Assembly (NCBI RefSeq): GCF_041228405.1
Contig: NZ_CP133888.1
Coordinates: 3,658,001 to 3,722,000, forward strand
From: Salinilacustrithrix flava
Lineage (GTDB): Bacteria > Actinomycetota > Acidimicrobiia > Acidimicrobiales > Salinilacustritrichaceae
Reading direction: 5' to 3'
Length of the DNA: 64,000 nucleotides
Shown in pieces: positions 16,978-24,663 of the stretch. The translations under genes and the position numbers were made by a program. Every line of letters begins with the position of its first letter. Position 1 is the stretch's first letter. The notes under the pieces were generated by a model. The model was not told where the DNA came from, did no database searches, and saw nothing but the letters and a program-made list of their open reading frames with translations.

Positions 16978-17766
16978 TCAGCTGCCGGATTCGACCAGTC
17001 GGTACTGCACGATCCGCCCGAAGTCGTCGGCATCGAGGCTGGCGCCGCCGACGAGCGCGCCGTCGATGTCGGGCTGCGTCATGAGCTCGGGGGCGTTGTT
17101 GGGCTTCACCGAGCCGCCGTACTGGATGCGGATCGAGTCGGCGGCCTCGCGCCCGGCGACCTCGGAGACGGTGGCCCGGACCAGCGCGCACATGGCCTGA
17201 GCATCCTCGGCGGTGGCGGTCTTGCCGGTGCCGATGGCCCAGATGGGCTCGTACGCGATGACCATGCCGGCGACCTGGTCGGGCTTGACCTTGGCCAGCC
17301 CGGCGCGGACCTGGCCGGACACCTTCTCCTCGGCCTGGTCGGCCTCGCGCTCGGCGTCGGTCTCGCCGCAGCACATGATCGGCGTCATGCCCGCCTTGAG
17401 GATGGCGTGCACCTTCTTGTTCACGTCGTCGTCGGTCTCGCCGAACAGCTCGCGCCGCTCGCTGTGGCCGCAGATCACGTACTCCACGTCGAGCTTGGCC
17501 AGCATCAGGGGCGACACCTCGCCGGTGAACGCCCCCTTCTCCTCCCAGTGGCAGTGCTGGGCGCCGAGGGAGACCGGGATGCGGTCGGCCTCGAGCACGG
17601 TCTGCACCGAGCGGATGTCGGTGAAGGGCGGGTGCACCGACACGTCGACTGCGTCGACGTCTTCGTTCGTCAGCACGTAGCTGAGCTTCTGGACGAGCTG
17701 GATCGCCTCGAAGTGGTTCTGGTGCATCTTCCAGTTGCCGCTGATCAGCGGCTTGCGGTCACTCAT
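16978..17766 (-). CDS. tpiA: Triosephosphate isomerase
   Basis: Interconverts dihydroxyacetone phosphate and glyceraldehyde 3-phosphate. The 262-residue protein begins with the substrate lysine motif SGNWKMHQ, has the catalytic histidine in YVICGHSERRE (about residue 100), the catalytic glutamate in AYEPIWAIGTGKTA, and the phosphate loop YGGSVKPNNA. Everything needed for activity is present. Its ATG overlaps the pgk stop (ATGA), so it is the last gene of gap-pgk-tpiA. Confidence 0.97.
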   Translation of the reverse strand: MSDRKPLISGNWKMHQNHFEAIQLVQKLSYVLTNEDVDAVDVSVHPPFTDIRSVQTVLEADRIPVSLGAQHCHWEEKGAFTGEVSPLMLAKLDVEYVICGHSERRELFGETDDDVNKKVHAILKAGMTPIMCCGETDAEREADQAEEKVSGQVRAGLAKVKPDQVAGMVIAYEPIWAIGTGKTATAEDAQAMCALVRATVSEVAGREAADSIRIQYGGSVKPNNAPELMTQPDIDGALVGGASLDADDFGRIVQYRLVESGS

Positions 17767-18905
17767 GCTTGTCCTCGCAGTGCTTGGAGGCCCGGCAGGT
17801 CGCCCTGCTCGAGCAGCTCGAGCGACGCGCCGCCGCCGGTGGAGATGTGATCGATGTCGCGGGCCAGGCCGAACTGCTCGACCGCCGCCGCGCTGTCGCC
17901 GCCGCCGACCACGGTGAAGGCCCGGGCCTCGGCCACGGCGTGGGCCACGGTCTTGGTGCCGGCTTCGAAGCGGGGATCCTCGAACACGCCCATGGGGCCG
18001 TTCCAGAAGATGGTGTGGGCCTCGGCGATGAGGTCGCCGAACTCGGCCGCGGTGCCGGGGCCGATGTCGAGGCCCATCCAGCCGTCGGGGATGGAGGTGT
18101 GCAGCTGGCGCACCTCTCCCCCGGCCTCGGGCTTGCCGATCTCGCCACCAGGGCCGAGGGCGGTGACGTCGCTCGGCAGGTGGATCTTGCCTTCGGCCTG
18201 CTCGAGCAGCGCCCGGCACGTGTCGACCATGTCGGGCTCGAACAGCGAGGCGCCGATGGGGTTGCCCTGGGCGGCGAGGAACGTGAAGCACATGCCCCCG
18301 CCGATGATGAGGCCGTCGACCTGGGGCAGCAGGGCTTCGATGACGCCGAGCTTGTCGGACACCTTGGCCCCGCCGAGGATGGCGATGAAGGGGCGGCGGG
18401 CGTCGTCGCGGATGCCGCCGAGGATCTCGACCTCCTTGGCCAGCAGCCGGCCGGCCGCCGAGGGGAGGTGCTTCGGCGGGCCGACGATGGAGGCATGCGC
18501 CCGGTGCGACGCGCCGAACGCGTCGTTGACGTAGGCGTCCTGGCCGGCGATCAGCTTCTGGACGAACGCTTCGTCGTTGGCGGTCTCGCCCGGGTCGAAG
18601 CGCAGGTTCTCCAGCAGCTCGACGCCCGGGGCCAGCTCGGCGAGGCGCTGGCGGACCGGCTCCATCGAGTACTTCGGGTCCGGCGCGCCCTTGGGGCGTC
18701 CGAGGTGGCTGCACGCCGTCACCGTGGCGCCCTGCTGCTGCAGCCACTGGATGGTGGGCAGCGCGGCGCGGATGCGCAGGTCGTCGACGATCTCGCGCGT
18801 GCCGTCGGGCTCGTCGCGCAGCGGCACGTTGAAGTCGGCACGGACGAGGACCCGCTTGCCGTCGAGCGGCAGCAGGTCCTCCAGCTGGGGAACCGGTTCG
18901 GTCAT
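17763..18905 (-). CDS. pgk: Phosphoglycerate kinase
   Basis: Transfers phosphate from 1,3-bisphosphoglycerate to ADP. The 380-residue protein shows the N-terminal signature KRVLVRADFNVPL, substrate-binding SHLGRPKG, the hinge GGAKVSDK, and the nucleotide-binding C-terminal GGGDSAAAV and STGGGASLE. Length is a little below the usual 390-400 residues. ATG 18905 lies five bases after the gap stop and the gene overlaps tpiA by four bases. Confidence 0.97.
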   Translation of the reverse strand: MTEPVPQLEDLLPLDGKRVLVRADFNVPLRDEPDGTREIVDDLRIRAALPTIQWLQQQGATVTACSHLGRPKGAPDPKYSMEPVRQRLAELAPGVELLENLRFDPGETANDEAFVQKLIAGQDAYVNDAFGASHRAHASIVGPPKHLPSAAGRLLAKEVEILGGIRDDARRPFIAILGGAKVSDKLGVIEALLPQVDGLIIGGGMCFTFLAAQGNPIGASLFEPDMVDTCRALLEQAEGKIHLPSDVTALGPGGEIGKPEAGGEVRQLHTSIPDGWMGLDIGPGTAAEFGDLIAEAHTIFWNGPMGVFEDPRFEAGTKTVAHAVAEARAFTVVGGGDSAAAVEQFGLARDIDHISTGGGASLELLEQGDLPGLQALRGQA

Positions 18906-18910
18906 GCCTT

Positions 18911-19912
18911 CTAGCCGCAGGCGATGACGGTGAGGTCCACCAGGCGGTTCGAGTAGCCCCACTCGTTGTCGTACCAGCCGCTGATCTTGGCCAGCGACCC
19001 GTTGGCCATGGTGAGGCCGGAGTCGAAGGTGCAGGAGGCGGCGGAGCCGACGATGTCGGAGGACACGATCGGGGCGTCGCTGTAGTCGAGCACGCCGGAC
19101 AGGCGGCCCTCGGTGGCGGCGGCCTGGAAGGCCTCGTTGATCGCCTCGGCGGTGGCGTCCTTCTTCAGCATGGCGGTGAAGTCGGTGATCGAGCCGGTGG
19201 GCACGGGCACCCGGAGGGCGGTGCCGTCGAGGCGGCCCTCCATCGACTGCATGACCAGGCTGGTGGCCCGGGCGGCGCCGGTGCTGGTGGGGATGATGTT
19301 GATGGCCGCGGCGCGGGCCCGGCGCAGGTCGCCGTGGGGGCCGTCCACGAGCGACTGGTCGCCGGTGTAGGCGTGGATCGTGGTCATGAAGCCCTTCTCG
19401 ACGCCGAAGGTGTCGTCGAGGACCTTGACCATGGGCACGAAGCAGTTGGTGGTGCAGGAGGCGTTGGAGACGACCTTGTGCTTGGCCTTGTCGAAGGTGT
19501 CGTCGTTGACGCCGACCACGAAGGTCTCGTCCGCACCGCTGGCCGGGGCCGAGACGATGACCAGCGGGGCGCCGGCCTCGAGGTGGGCGCCGGCCTTCTC
19601 CTTGGAGTTGAAGAAGCCGGTGGACTCGATGACCACGTCGACGCCGAGGTCGCCCCAGGGCAGGTCGCCCGGGTTGCGCTCGGAGAGCACCTTGAGCTTG
19701 TCGTCGCCGATGGTGATGCCGCCGTCGCCGACGCTCACCTTCTCGGGGAAGCGGCCCATGACCGAGTCGTACTGCAGCAGGTGGGCCATGGTGTCGAGCG
19801 AGCCGAGGTCGTTCACCGCCACGAAGTCGATGTCGGCGCCCTGCGCCTTCGCCGCCCGGAAGAAGTTGCGGCCGATGCGGCCGAAGCCATTGATGCCCAC
19901 ACGAACGGTCAT
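18911..19912 (-). CDS. gap: Glyceraldehyde-3-phosphate dehydrogenase, type I
   Basis: Oxidatively phosphorylates glyceraldehyde 3-phosphate using NAD. The 333-residue protein opens VRVGINGFGRIGRNFF (Rossmann loop), has the adenosine-binding aspartate in AVNDL consistent with NAD preference, the catalytic cysteine in SNASCTTNC (about residue 153), and the C-terminal WYDNEWGYSNR. GAGGTGG precedes ATG 19912. It is first of the gap-pgk-tpiA operon. The roughly 200 bases upstream should hold its promoter; no specific sites were recognised. Confidence 0.97.
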   Translation of the reverse strand: MTVRVGINGFGRIGRNFFRAAKAQGADIDFVAVNDLGSLDTMAHLLQYDSVMGRFPEKVSVGDGGITIGDDKLKVLSERNPGDLPWGDLGVDVVIESTGFFNSKEKAGAHLEAGAPLVIVSAPASGADETFVVGVNDDTFDKAKHKVVSNASCTTNCFVPMVKVLDDTFGVEKGFMTTIHAYTGDQSLVDGPHGDLRRARAAAINIIPTSTGAARATSLVMQSMEGRLDGTALRVPVPTGSITDFTAMLKKDATAEAINEAFQAAATEGRLSGVLDYSDAPIVSSDIVGSAASCTFDSGLTMANGSLAKISGWYDNEWGYSNRLVDLTVIACG

Positions 19913-20121
19913 TGCGGTCCCACCTCGGGAGTCGTCGGTCTGATCGGTTCGGATCTGACCACGCGCGCCGGTGGTCCCACAAACGTCGCGCCTGATCCAG
20001 ATGGTCTGGGCGTCCTGCCCGTTGCGTCCCGTTTGATGCGGCCCCACGGAGAGTGGTGGGCCACACTCGGTTCCATGTCGTTCGGTTGCCAGATCCAGCG
20101 CGCCAGCGTCGGATGGTTCTG

Positions 20122-20838
20122 ATGGACGTACTCATCTGCGAGGACGACCCCGTCGCCCGCTCGGTCATCAGCGACCTGGTGGAGGACCGCGGCGGCCGGG
20201 TGCTGGCCGCGGTCGACTCGAGCCTCGACGCCATCCACTTCCTGCGCCAGTTCCGTCCCGACGTCGTCGTCGTCGACCTGATGCTCCACCTCGGTAGCGG
20301 CGCCGAGCTCGTGGAGTACGTGCGCCGATCGCTCCCCACGACCAAGGTGATCATCTTCACCGCCTACGACTCGATCGCGTCCCGGGACGACCCCGGGGTC
20401 GAGGTGGTGGTCAAGCCGGACTTCGATCGGCTGGGTCGGATCATCTCGAGCGTGGGCGAGCGGTCCGAAGCGAGGGACGGCGAGCGACGGCGACCGGTCC
20501 GGGCCGTGTCGGCCCAACCCACCACCGTCGACGCGGCCGGCTTCTACCGCGTGGTCGCCGAGGCCCACCCCGACGACGTGCTGCTCCGGGTCGGGTTCGA
20601 CGACCCGAGCTCGGGCGACCAGGTCGCGGACGAGCTGCGGGGCTTCCTCCGGGGACACGACTTCGTGCTTCAGCGATCGGACTCGATCGTCGCGCTGCTC
20701 CTGGGCGGCGGCGAGGACACCGTGCACGCCGTCGAGAAGCGGTTCTGCAACCAGCTCCCCCACCTCGCCGACCGCGCCACCAGCGCCGTGGCCGGCGGCG
20801 ATCCGATCGACGCGTTCACCCGCCTGACCAGCGGTTGA
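20122..20838 (+). CDS. Orphan response regulator with a GGDEF-like degenerate output region
   Basis: The N-terminal receiver is intact: acidic pair D8-D9, phosphoacceptor D52 in VVVVDLMLHLGSG, the switch Thr in IIFTAYD and the Lys in VVVKPD. After a charged linker (about residues 115-135), the C-terminal ~100 residues follow the rhythm of a diguanylate-cyclase domain (DDVLLRVGF, ADELRGFLRGHDFVL, then SIVALLLGGGEDT and AVEKRF), but the GGDEF position reads RSDSI, so it should be inactive. That homology is by eye. Start ATG 20122 is chosen; ATG 20113 is possible. No kinase is adjacent. It lies between yvcK (convergent) and gap (divergent), where whiA often sits. Confidence 0.7.
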   Translation: MDVLICEDDPVARSVISDLVEDRGGRVLAAVDSSLDAIHFLRQFRPDVVVVDLMLHLGSGAELVEYVRRSLPTTKVIIFTAYDSIASRDDPGVEVVVKPDFDRLGRIISSVGERSEARDGERRRPVRAVSAQPTTVDAAGFYRVVAEAHPDDVLLRVGFDDPSSGDQVADELRGFLRGHDFVLQRSDSIVALLLGGGEDTVHAVEKRFCNQLPHLADRATSAVAGGDPIDAFTRLTSG

Positions 20839-20848
20839 GCCGCCCGGC

Positions 20849-21733
20849 TCAGATGAGCCCGGCCAGCACCGCCCCGAGCAGGTCGCTGTCGTGGGCGAGG
20901 CCGTGGGGGCGGTCGATGTCGGCCTCGACCACCTCGACCTCGGGCGACGCGGCGGTGACGTCGCCGAGGGGCAGCCCTCCCCGCTGGGTCACGACGACGT
21001 CGGGCGTGAGGTCGTGGAGCCCGAGCACCCGCAGGTGGCCGGCCAGGTCGACGTTCTTCACGCCGGTCTCGTCCGCCTGGAGGTTGGCGACGAACACGAA
21101 CCGGCCGCGCCGCCCGGCGATGGTCCGCTGGATGCCGGGCACGACGGCGGCGGCCAGGACGCTCGTGTAGAAGGAGCCGGGCCCGAGAACGATCTGGTCG
21201 GCCTGCTGCAGCGCCTCCGTCGCGGCGGGCGGGACGGGCGGATCGGCCGGGTCGACGGCGATGTGCACCAGGCGGCCGGCGGCCTCGATCTCGACCTGGC
21301 CCCGCACGGTGCCCTCGGGTGTCTCGGCCACGAGGTCGATGGGCGAGTCGGTGGCCGGGAGCACCTGCACCACCTCGGGGTCGACGCCGAGCCAGCGCGA
21401 CAGGGACGCGGCCGCGGCGACGAGGTCGTGGCCGGCGTCGACGAGGCCGGCGAGCACGAGGTTGCCGACGGCGTGGCCGGCGAGGTCGCCGTCGGTGAAG
21501 CGGTGCTCCATGGCTTCGGCCAGCTCCCGGTTGGGGCTGACGGCGGCGATGCACCGGCGCAGGTCGCCCGGTGCCGGCATGGGGATGCACTCGCGCAGGC
21601 GGCCGCTGGAGCCGCCGTCGTCGCCGGTGGCCACGATCGCGGTCGTGTGCCCGGCGTAGGTGCCGACCGCCTTGAGCAGCATGGCCAGCCCGTGCCCGCC
21701 GCCGATGGCGACGACGCGAGGACCGGGCTTCAT
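20849..21733 (-). CDS. yvcK: YvcK/CofD-family protein (gluconeogenesis factor)
   Basis: A 294-residue member of the CofD-like family that binds UDP-sugars and, in characterised bacteria, supports growth on gluconeogenic carbon and cell-wall synthesis. It opens VVAIGGGHGLAMLLKAV, followed by IVATGDDGGSSGRLRE, both hallmark nucleotide-sugar-binding motifs, and contains DQIVLGPGSFYTSVLA. The ATG overlaps the rapZ stop (ATGA). The usual third partner, whiA, does not follow. Confidence 0.92.
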   Translation of the reverse strand: MKPGPRVVAIGGGHGLAMLLKAVGTYAGHTTAIVATGDDGGSSGRLRECIPMPAPGDLRRCIAAVSPNRELAEAMEHRFTDGDLAGHAVGNLVLAGLVDAGHDLVAAAASLSRWLGVDPEVVQVLPATDSPIDLVAETPEGTVRGQVEIEAAGRLVHIAVDPADPPVPPAATEALQQADQIVLGPGSFYTSVLAAAVVPGIQRTIAGRRGRFVFVANLQADETGVKNVDLAGHLRVLGLHDLTPDVVVTQRGGLPLGDVTAASPEVEVVEADIDRPHGLAHDSDLLGAVLAGLI

Positions 21734-22581
21734 CGTTCGACGTCCCGGTGGGTGACGGTCGCGTCGGTGTCGTGCTCGGCCAGGCGGGCGCGGATCTCCT
21801 CGGCGATGGCGACGGAGCGGTGGCGGCCGCCGGTGCAGCCGATGGCGATGCTCAGGTACGCCTTGCCCTCGTTGCGGTAGGCGGGCAGGAGCAGCTCGAG
21901 CAGGTCGACGATGCGGTCGATGAACTCCCTGGCCGCCTCCTGGCCGAGCACGTAGTCCCGCACCGGTTCGTCGAGCCCGGTGAGGGGACGCAGCTCGTCC
22001 ACCCAGTGCGGGTTGGGCAGGAAGCGCACGTCGAGGACCATGTCGGCGTCGATCGGCAGGCCGTGCTTGAACCCGAACGAGCGGATCGTCGTGCGCATGC
22101 CGACATCGGCGTCCTCCTGGCCGAACGCGGCCCGGATGCGGTCACGCAGCTGGTGGACGTTGAGGTTGGTGGTGTCGATGACCACGTCGGCCTCGGCCCG
22201 CACCGGTTCGAGCACGGCCCGTTCCTGCTCGATGGCCTGCTCGATCGTGTCGGCCTGGCTCATCGGGTGGCGGCGGCGGGTCTGCTCGTAGCGGCGGACC
22301 AGCTCGGGCGTGGCGCAGTCGAGGAACAGGATCCGCACCCGGGGCACGCTGCGGCGCAGCTCGGCGAGGGCGTCGACCAGCTCCCGGTCGTAGTGCCCGG
22401 TGCCGGCGACCAGCACGACCCGGTCGATCGAGGAGCCCTTGGCATCCGCCAGCTCGGTCACCTTCGGCATGAGCTCGGGCGGCAGGTTGTCGATGACGAA
22501 CCAGCCCAGGTCCTCGAAGTCGTTGGCGGCCTGCGAGCGGCCGGCGCCGGACAGGCCGGCGATCACCACGTAGTCGCCCAT
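21730..22581 (-). CDS. rapZ: RapZ-family nucleotide-binding protein
   Basis: A 283-residue protein of the RapZ/YvcJ family. The N-terminal P-loop reads GLSGAGRSQAANDFEDLGW: the usual GKS lysine is replaced by Arg (GAGRS), as often seen in actinobacterial members. The C-terminal domain has the conserved SFGFKHGLPIDADMV and IAIGCTGGRHRSVAIAEEI. In enterobacteria RapZ controls GlcN6P synthase through small RNAs; in actinobacteria the target is unknown. ATG 22581 is chosen. It overlaps yvcK by four bases. Confidence 0.94.
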   Translation of the reverse strand: MGDYVVIAGLSGAGRSQAANDFEDLGWFVIDNLPPELMPKVTELADAKGSSIDRVVLVAGTGHYDRELVDALAELRRSVPRVRILFLDCATPELVRRYEQTRRRHPMSQADTIEQAIEQERAVLEPVRAEADVVIDTTNLNVHQLRDRIRAAFGQEDADVGMRTTIRSFGFKHGLPIDADMVLDVRFLPNPHWVDELRPLTGLDEPVRDYVLGQEAAREFIDRIVDLLELLLPAYRNEGKAYLSIAIGCTGGRHRSVAIAEEIRARLAEHDTDATVTHRDVER

Positions 22582-22601
22582 GCGGGGCAGGCTACTTCTG
22601 G

Positions 22602-23339
22602 CTACCGGAGCTTCTCGGTCCGCAGGAACAGCAGGCGGGGGATCTCGGCGGCGTCGGTGTACTCCGGTGCCCGGGCCAGGAACCCGGGCGGCGGCGCCGG
22701 CTCCTCGATGCGGGTGAGCAGGAGCCCGTTGGCGATGAGCGCGTTCAGGTACCGGCTGAGCGGGCGGTGGATGAAGGGGATGTGGACGTCCTTCTGCACC
22801 TCCTCGATCGACTTGTCCTCCCGGAGGTAGGCGCCGATGCGCCAGTACTGCTCTGGGGGGTCGAGGATCTGGTCGTCGATCCAGCCGCTGTTCGGGGTCT
22901 GCAGCAGCGGGTGGTTGAGGAAGAACAGGAACCGCCCGCCCGGCTGCAGCACCCGGGCGACCTCGGCGATGGCGTCGTCGACGTCGTCGATGTGCTCGAA
23001 GACGAGGCACGCCACGGCGACGTCGAAGCTGGCGGCCGGGAACGGCAGCCCGGCCGCGCCGGAGCGCAGGTACACCGGCCCCCCGCCCCGCTCCTTGGCC
23101 ACCTCCACCTGGTTCCAGGTGGGGTCGAGGCCGACGACCTCGGCGCCGAGGCGAGCGGCCAGCCGGGCGACCTGGCCCTCCCCGGTGCCGATGTCCAGCA
23201 CCCGGCGGGCGCCACGCAGGTGCTCCTCGGCCAGCGGGAGGATCTGCTCCTCGTACTCCGGGTCGACGCCGTCGGTGAAGCCCTCCTGCCACCAGTCGGC
23301 GTGGGTCTCCCAGAGATCATCGTCGCTCACCGGTCGCAT
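22602..23339 (-). CDS. Class I SAM-dependent methyltransferase
   Basis: A 245-residue protein with the SAM-binding motif I VLDIGTGEGQVARLAA, the acidic strand-2 end VGLDPTW, LPFPAASFDVAVACLVFEHI as motif II and VARVLQPGGRFLFFLN as motif III. This is a methyltransferase_11-type fold. The substrate is unknown. It lies 20 bases upstream of rapZ on the same strand and may be co-transcribed; it is divergent from the small membrane-protein gene at 23381. Confidence 0.85.
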   Translation of the reverse strand: MRPVSDDDLWETHADWWQEGFTDGVDPEYEEQILPLAEEHLRGARRVLDIGTGEGQVARLAARLGAEVVGLDPTWNQVEVAKERGGGPVYLRSGAAGLPFPAASFDVAVACLVFEHIDDVDDAIAEVARVLQPGGRFLFFLNHPLLQTPNSGWIDDQILDPPEQYWRIGAYLREDKSIEEVQKDVHIPFIHRPLSRYLNALIANGLLLTRIEEPAPPPGFLARAPEYTDAAEIPRLLFLRTEKLR

Positions 23340-23380
23340 GCAACACCCAGCGCCACTGGTGACGCCAATACCCTGGCGGC

Positions 23381-23806
23381 GTGGCGGCGGGAAGGGATGG
23401 GACGTCGCGCCGTGACCGGGCCCTGGCGTGGGTGGCGCCGCTCCTGCTCCTGGCCATCGCCGCCATCGCCGTCGTCCGGCACCACACGGTCGACCAGTCG
23501 CCGTGGCAAGGCGTCGGCTTCGGCATGTTCTCGAGCTACGACTACCTGCCGAGCCGGACCGCTCGCCTCACGGCCACGGTCGACGGCGAGACGACCGCCA
23601 TCGCCCTGCCCAACGACCTCCGCGACGAACTGGAGCGGGTGCTGGTCGCGCCTGGCGACGACGATGCCGTGGCGCTGGCCGAGGAGATCATGGACCGCTC
23701 CGGCGCCGACGCCGTCCGGCTCCAGGTCCTCGGCCACGACGTCGACGACACGCCTGACGGGCTGCGAATCACGCTCGTGCCGATCCGGACGGTGGACGTC
23801 CCGTGA
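23381..23806 (+). CDS. Small single-pass membrane protein of unknown function
   Basis: A 141-residue protein starting at GTG 23381 with one hydrophobic segment (about residues 14-33) and an extracytoplasmic-looking domain beginning SPWQGVGFGMFSSYDY. The FGMFS stretch resembles small proteins found beside HTTM-type membrane proteins; this is recalled similarity, not a search. It overlaps the next gene by four bases (GTGA), so the two are translated together. Confidence 0.6.
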   Translation: MAAGRDGTSRRDRALAWVAPLLLLAIAAIAVVRHHTVDQSPWQGVGFGMFSSYDYLPSRTARLTATVDGETTAIALPNDLRDELERVLVAPGDDDAVALAEEIMDRSGADAVRLQVLGHDVDDTPDGLRITLVPIRTVDVP

Positions 23807-24663
23807 GAGCCGTTGCGGACCGCTTCCGGGCCTGGTTCGACGATCTCGACCCGTTCCTGGTGGTTGCCCGCCTGAGCCTGTTCGTAGCCATCGTGAACAA
23901 CCACAGCGACCCGGCGATGGCCGTGTTCCTCGGCGTCGCCACCGCGGTCCTGTACTTCCAGGAGCGGTTGCTCCGGTCGCCCTGGCCCTGGCTGCTCCTG
24001 GCGGGCGTGCTCGGCGGGAACCAGCTCCAGGAGTGGTGGTTGATCGACGACCACCCCGTGGCCACGACGTACTGGCTCCTCGCCATCGGCGTCTCCCGAT
24101 TCGGCCGACGTCCCGACGACGTCCTCGCCCTGAGCGCACGCCTGCTGCTGGGCTTCCTCTTCGCCCTCGCGTTCGGGTGGAAGCTCCTGTCCGGGCCGTT
24201 CGTGAGCGGCGACTTCTTCGAGTACACGCTCGTGCGGGACGATCGCTTCGAGCCCGTCGCCGTCCTTTTTGGAGACGCCGACGAGGACCAGCTCGCCCAC
24301 GAACGCATCGCCATCGCGCAGCTCACGTCAACCGGCGCCGCCGGAGACGCCATCGAGATCGAGACCGGCCCTCGCATCCGGACCTTGGCACTCACGTTCA
24401 CCTGGGTCGGGCTGATCATGGAGGGCGCGGTGGCTGCCGCCTTCCTGGCGCCGCTGCGAGGCCGCTGGCAGCTGCTGCGTGCCGTCGCGCTCATCGGCTT
24501 CTGCGTGACGACGTACGCGGTCCTGCCCATCGCCGGGTTCGCCGTCCTGCTGCTGACCATCGGGCTCGCTCATGCGCACCGCCCTGCGGTGCGTCGAGCG
24601 CACGCCGTCGCCGCTGCGGCGATCCTCGCCTGGAACGCGGTCCTCGCCGGCCTCATCCTGTAG
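23803..24663 (+). CDS. Polytopic membrane protein, possibly HTTM-like
   Basis: A 286-residue protein with about eight hydrophobic segments; the opening RFRAWFDDLDPFLVVARLSLF and FALAFGWKLLSGPFVSGDFF resemble horizontally transferred transmembrane (HTTM) proteins related to vitamin K-dependent carboxylase. The catalytic residues of that carboxylase cannot be identified. It starts GTG 23803 inside the stop of the preceding gene, and its stop abuts the uvrC stop with no gap between the convergent genes. Function unknown. Confidence 0.6.
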   Translation: MRAVADRFRAWFDDLDPFLVVARLSLFVAIVNNHSDPAMAVFLGVATAVLYFQERLLRSPWPWLLLAGVLGGNQLQEWWLIDDHPVATTYWLLAIGVSRFGRRPDDVLALSARLLLGFLFALAFGWKLLSGPFVSGDFFEYTLVRDDRFEPVAVLFGDADEDQLAHERIAIAQLTSTGAAGDAIEIETGPRIRTLALTFTWVGLIMEGAVAAAFLAPLRGRWQLLRAVALIGFCVTTYAVLPIAGFAVLLLTIGLAHAHRPAVRRAHAVAAAAILAWNAVLAGLIL

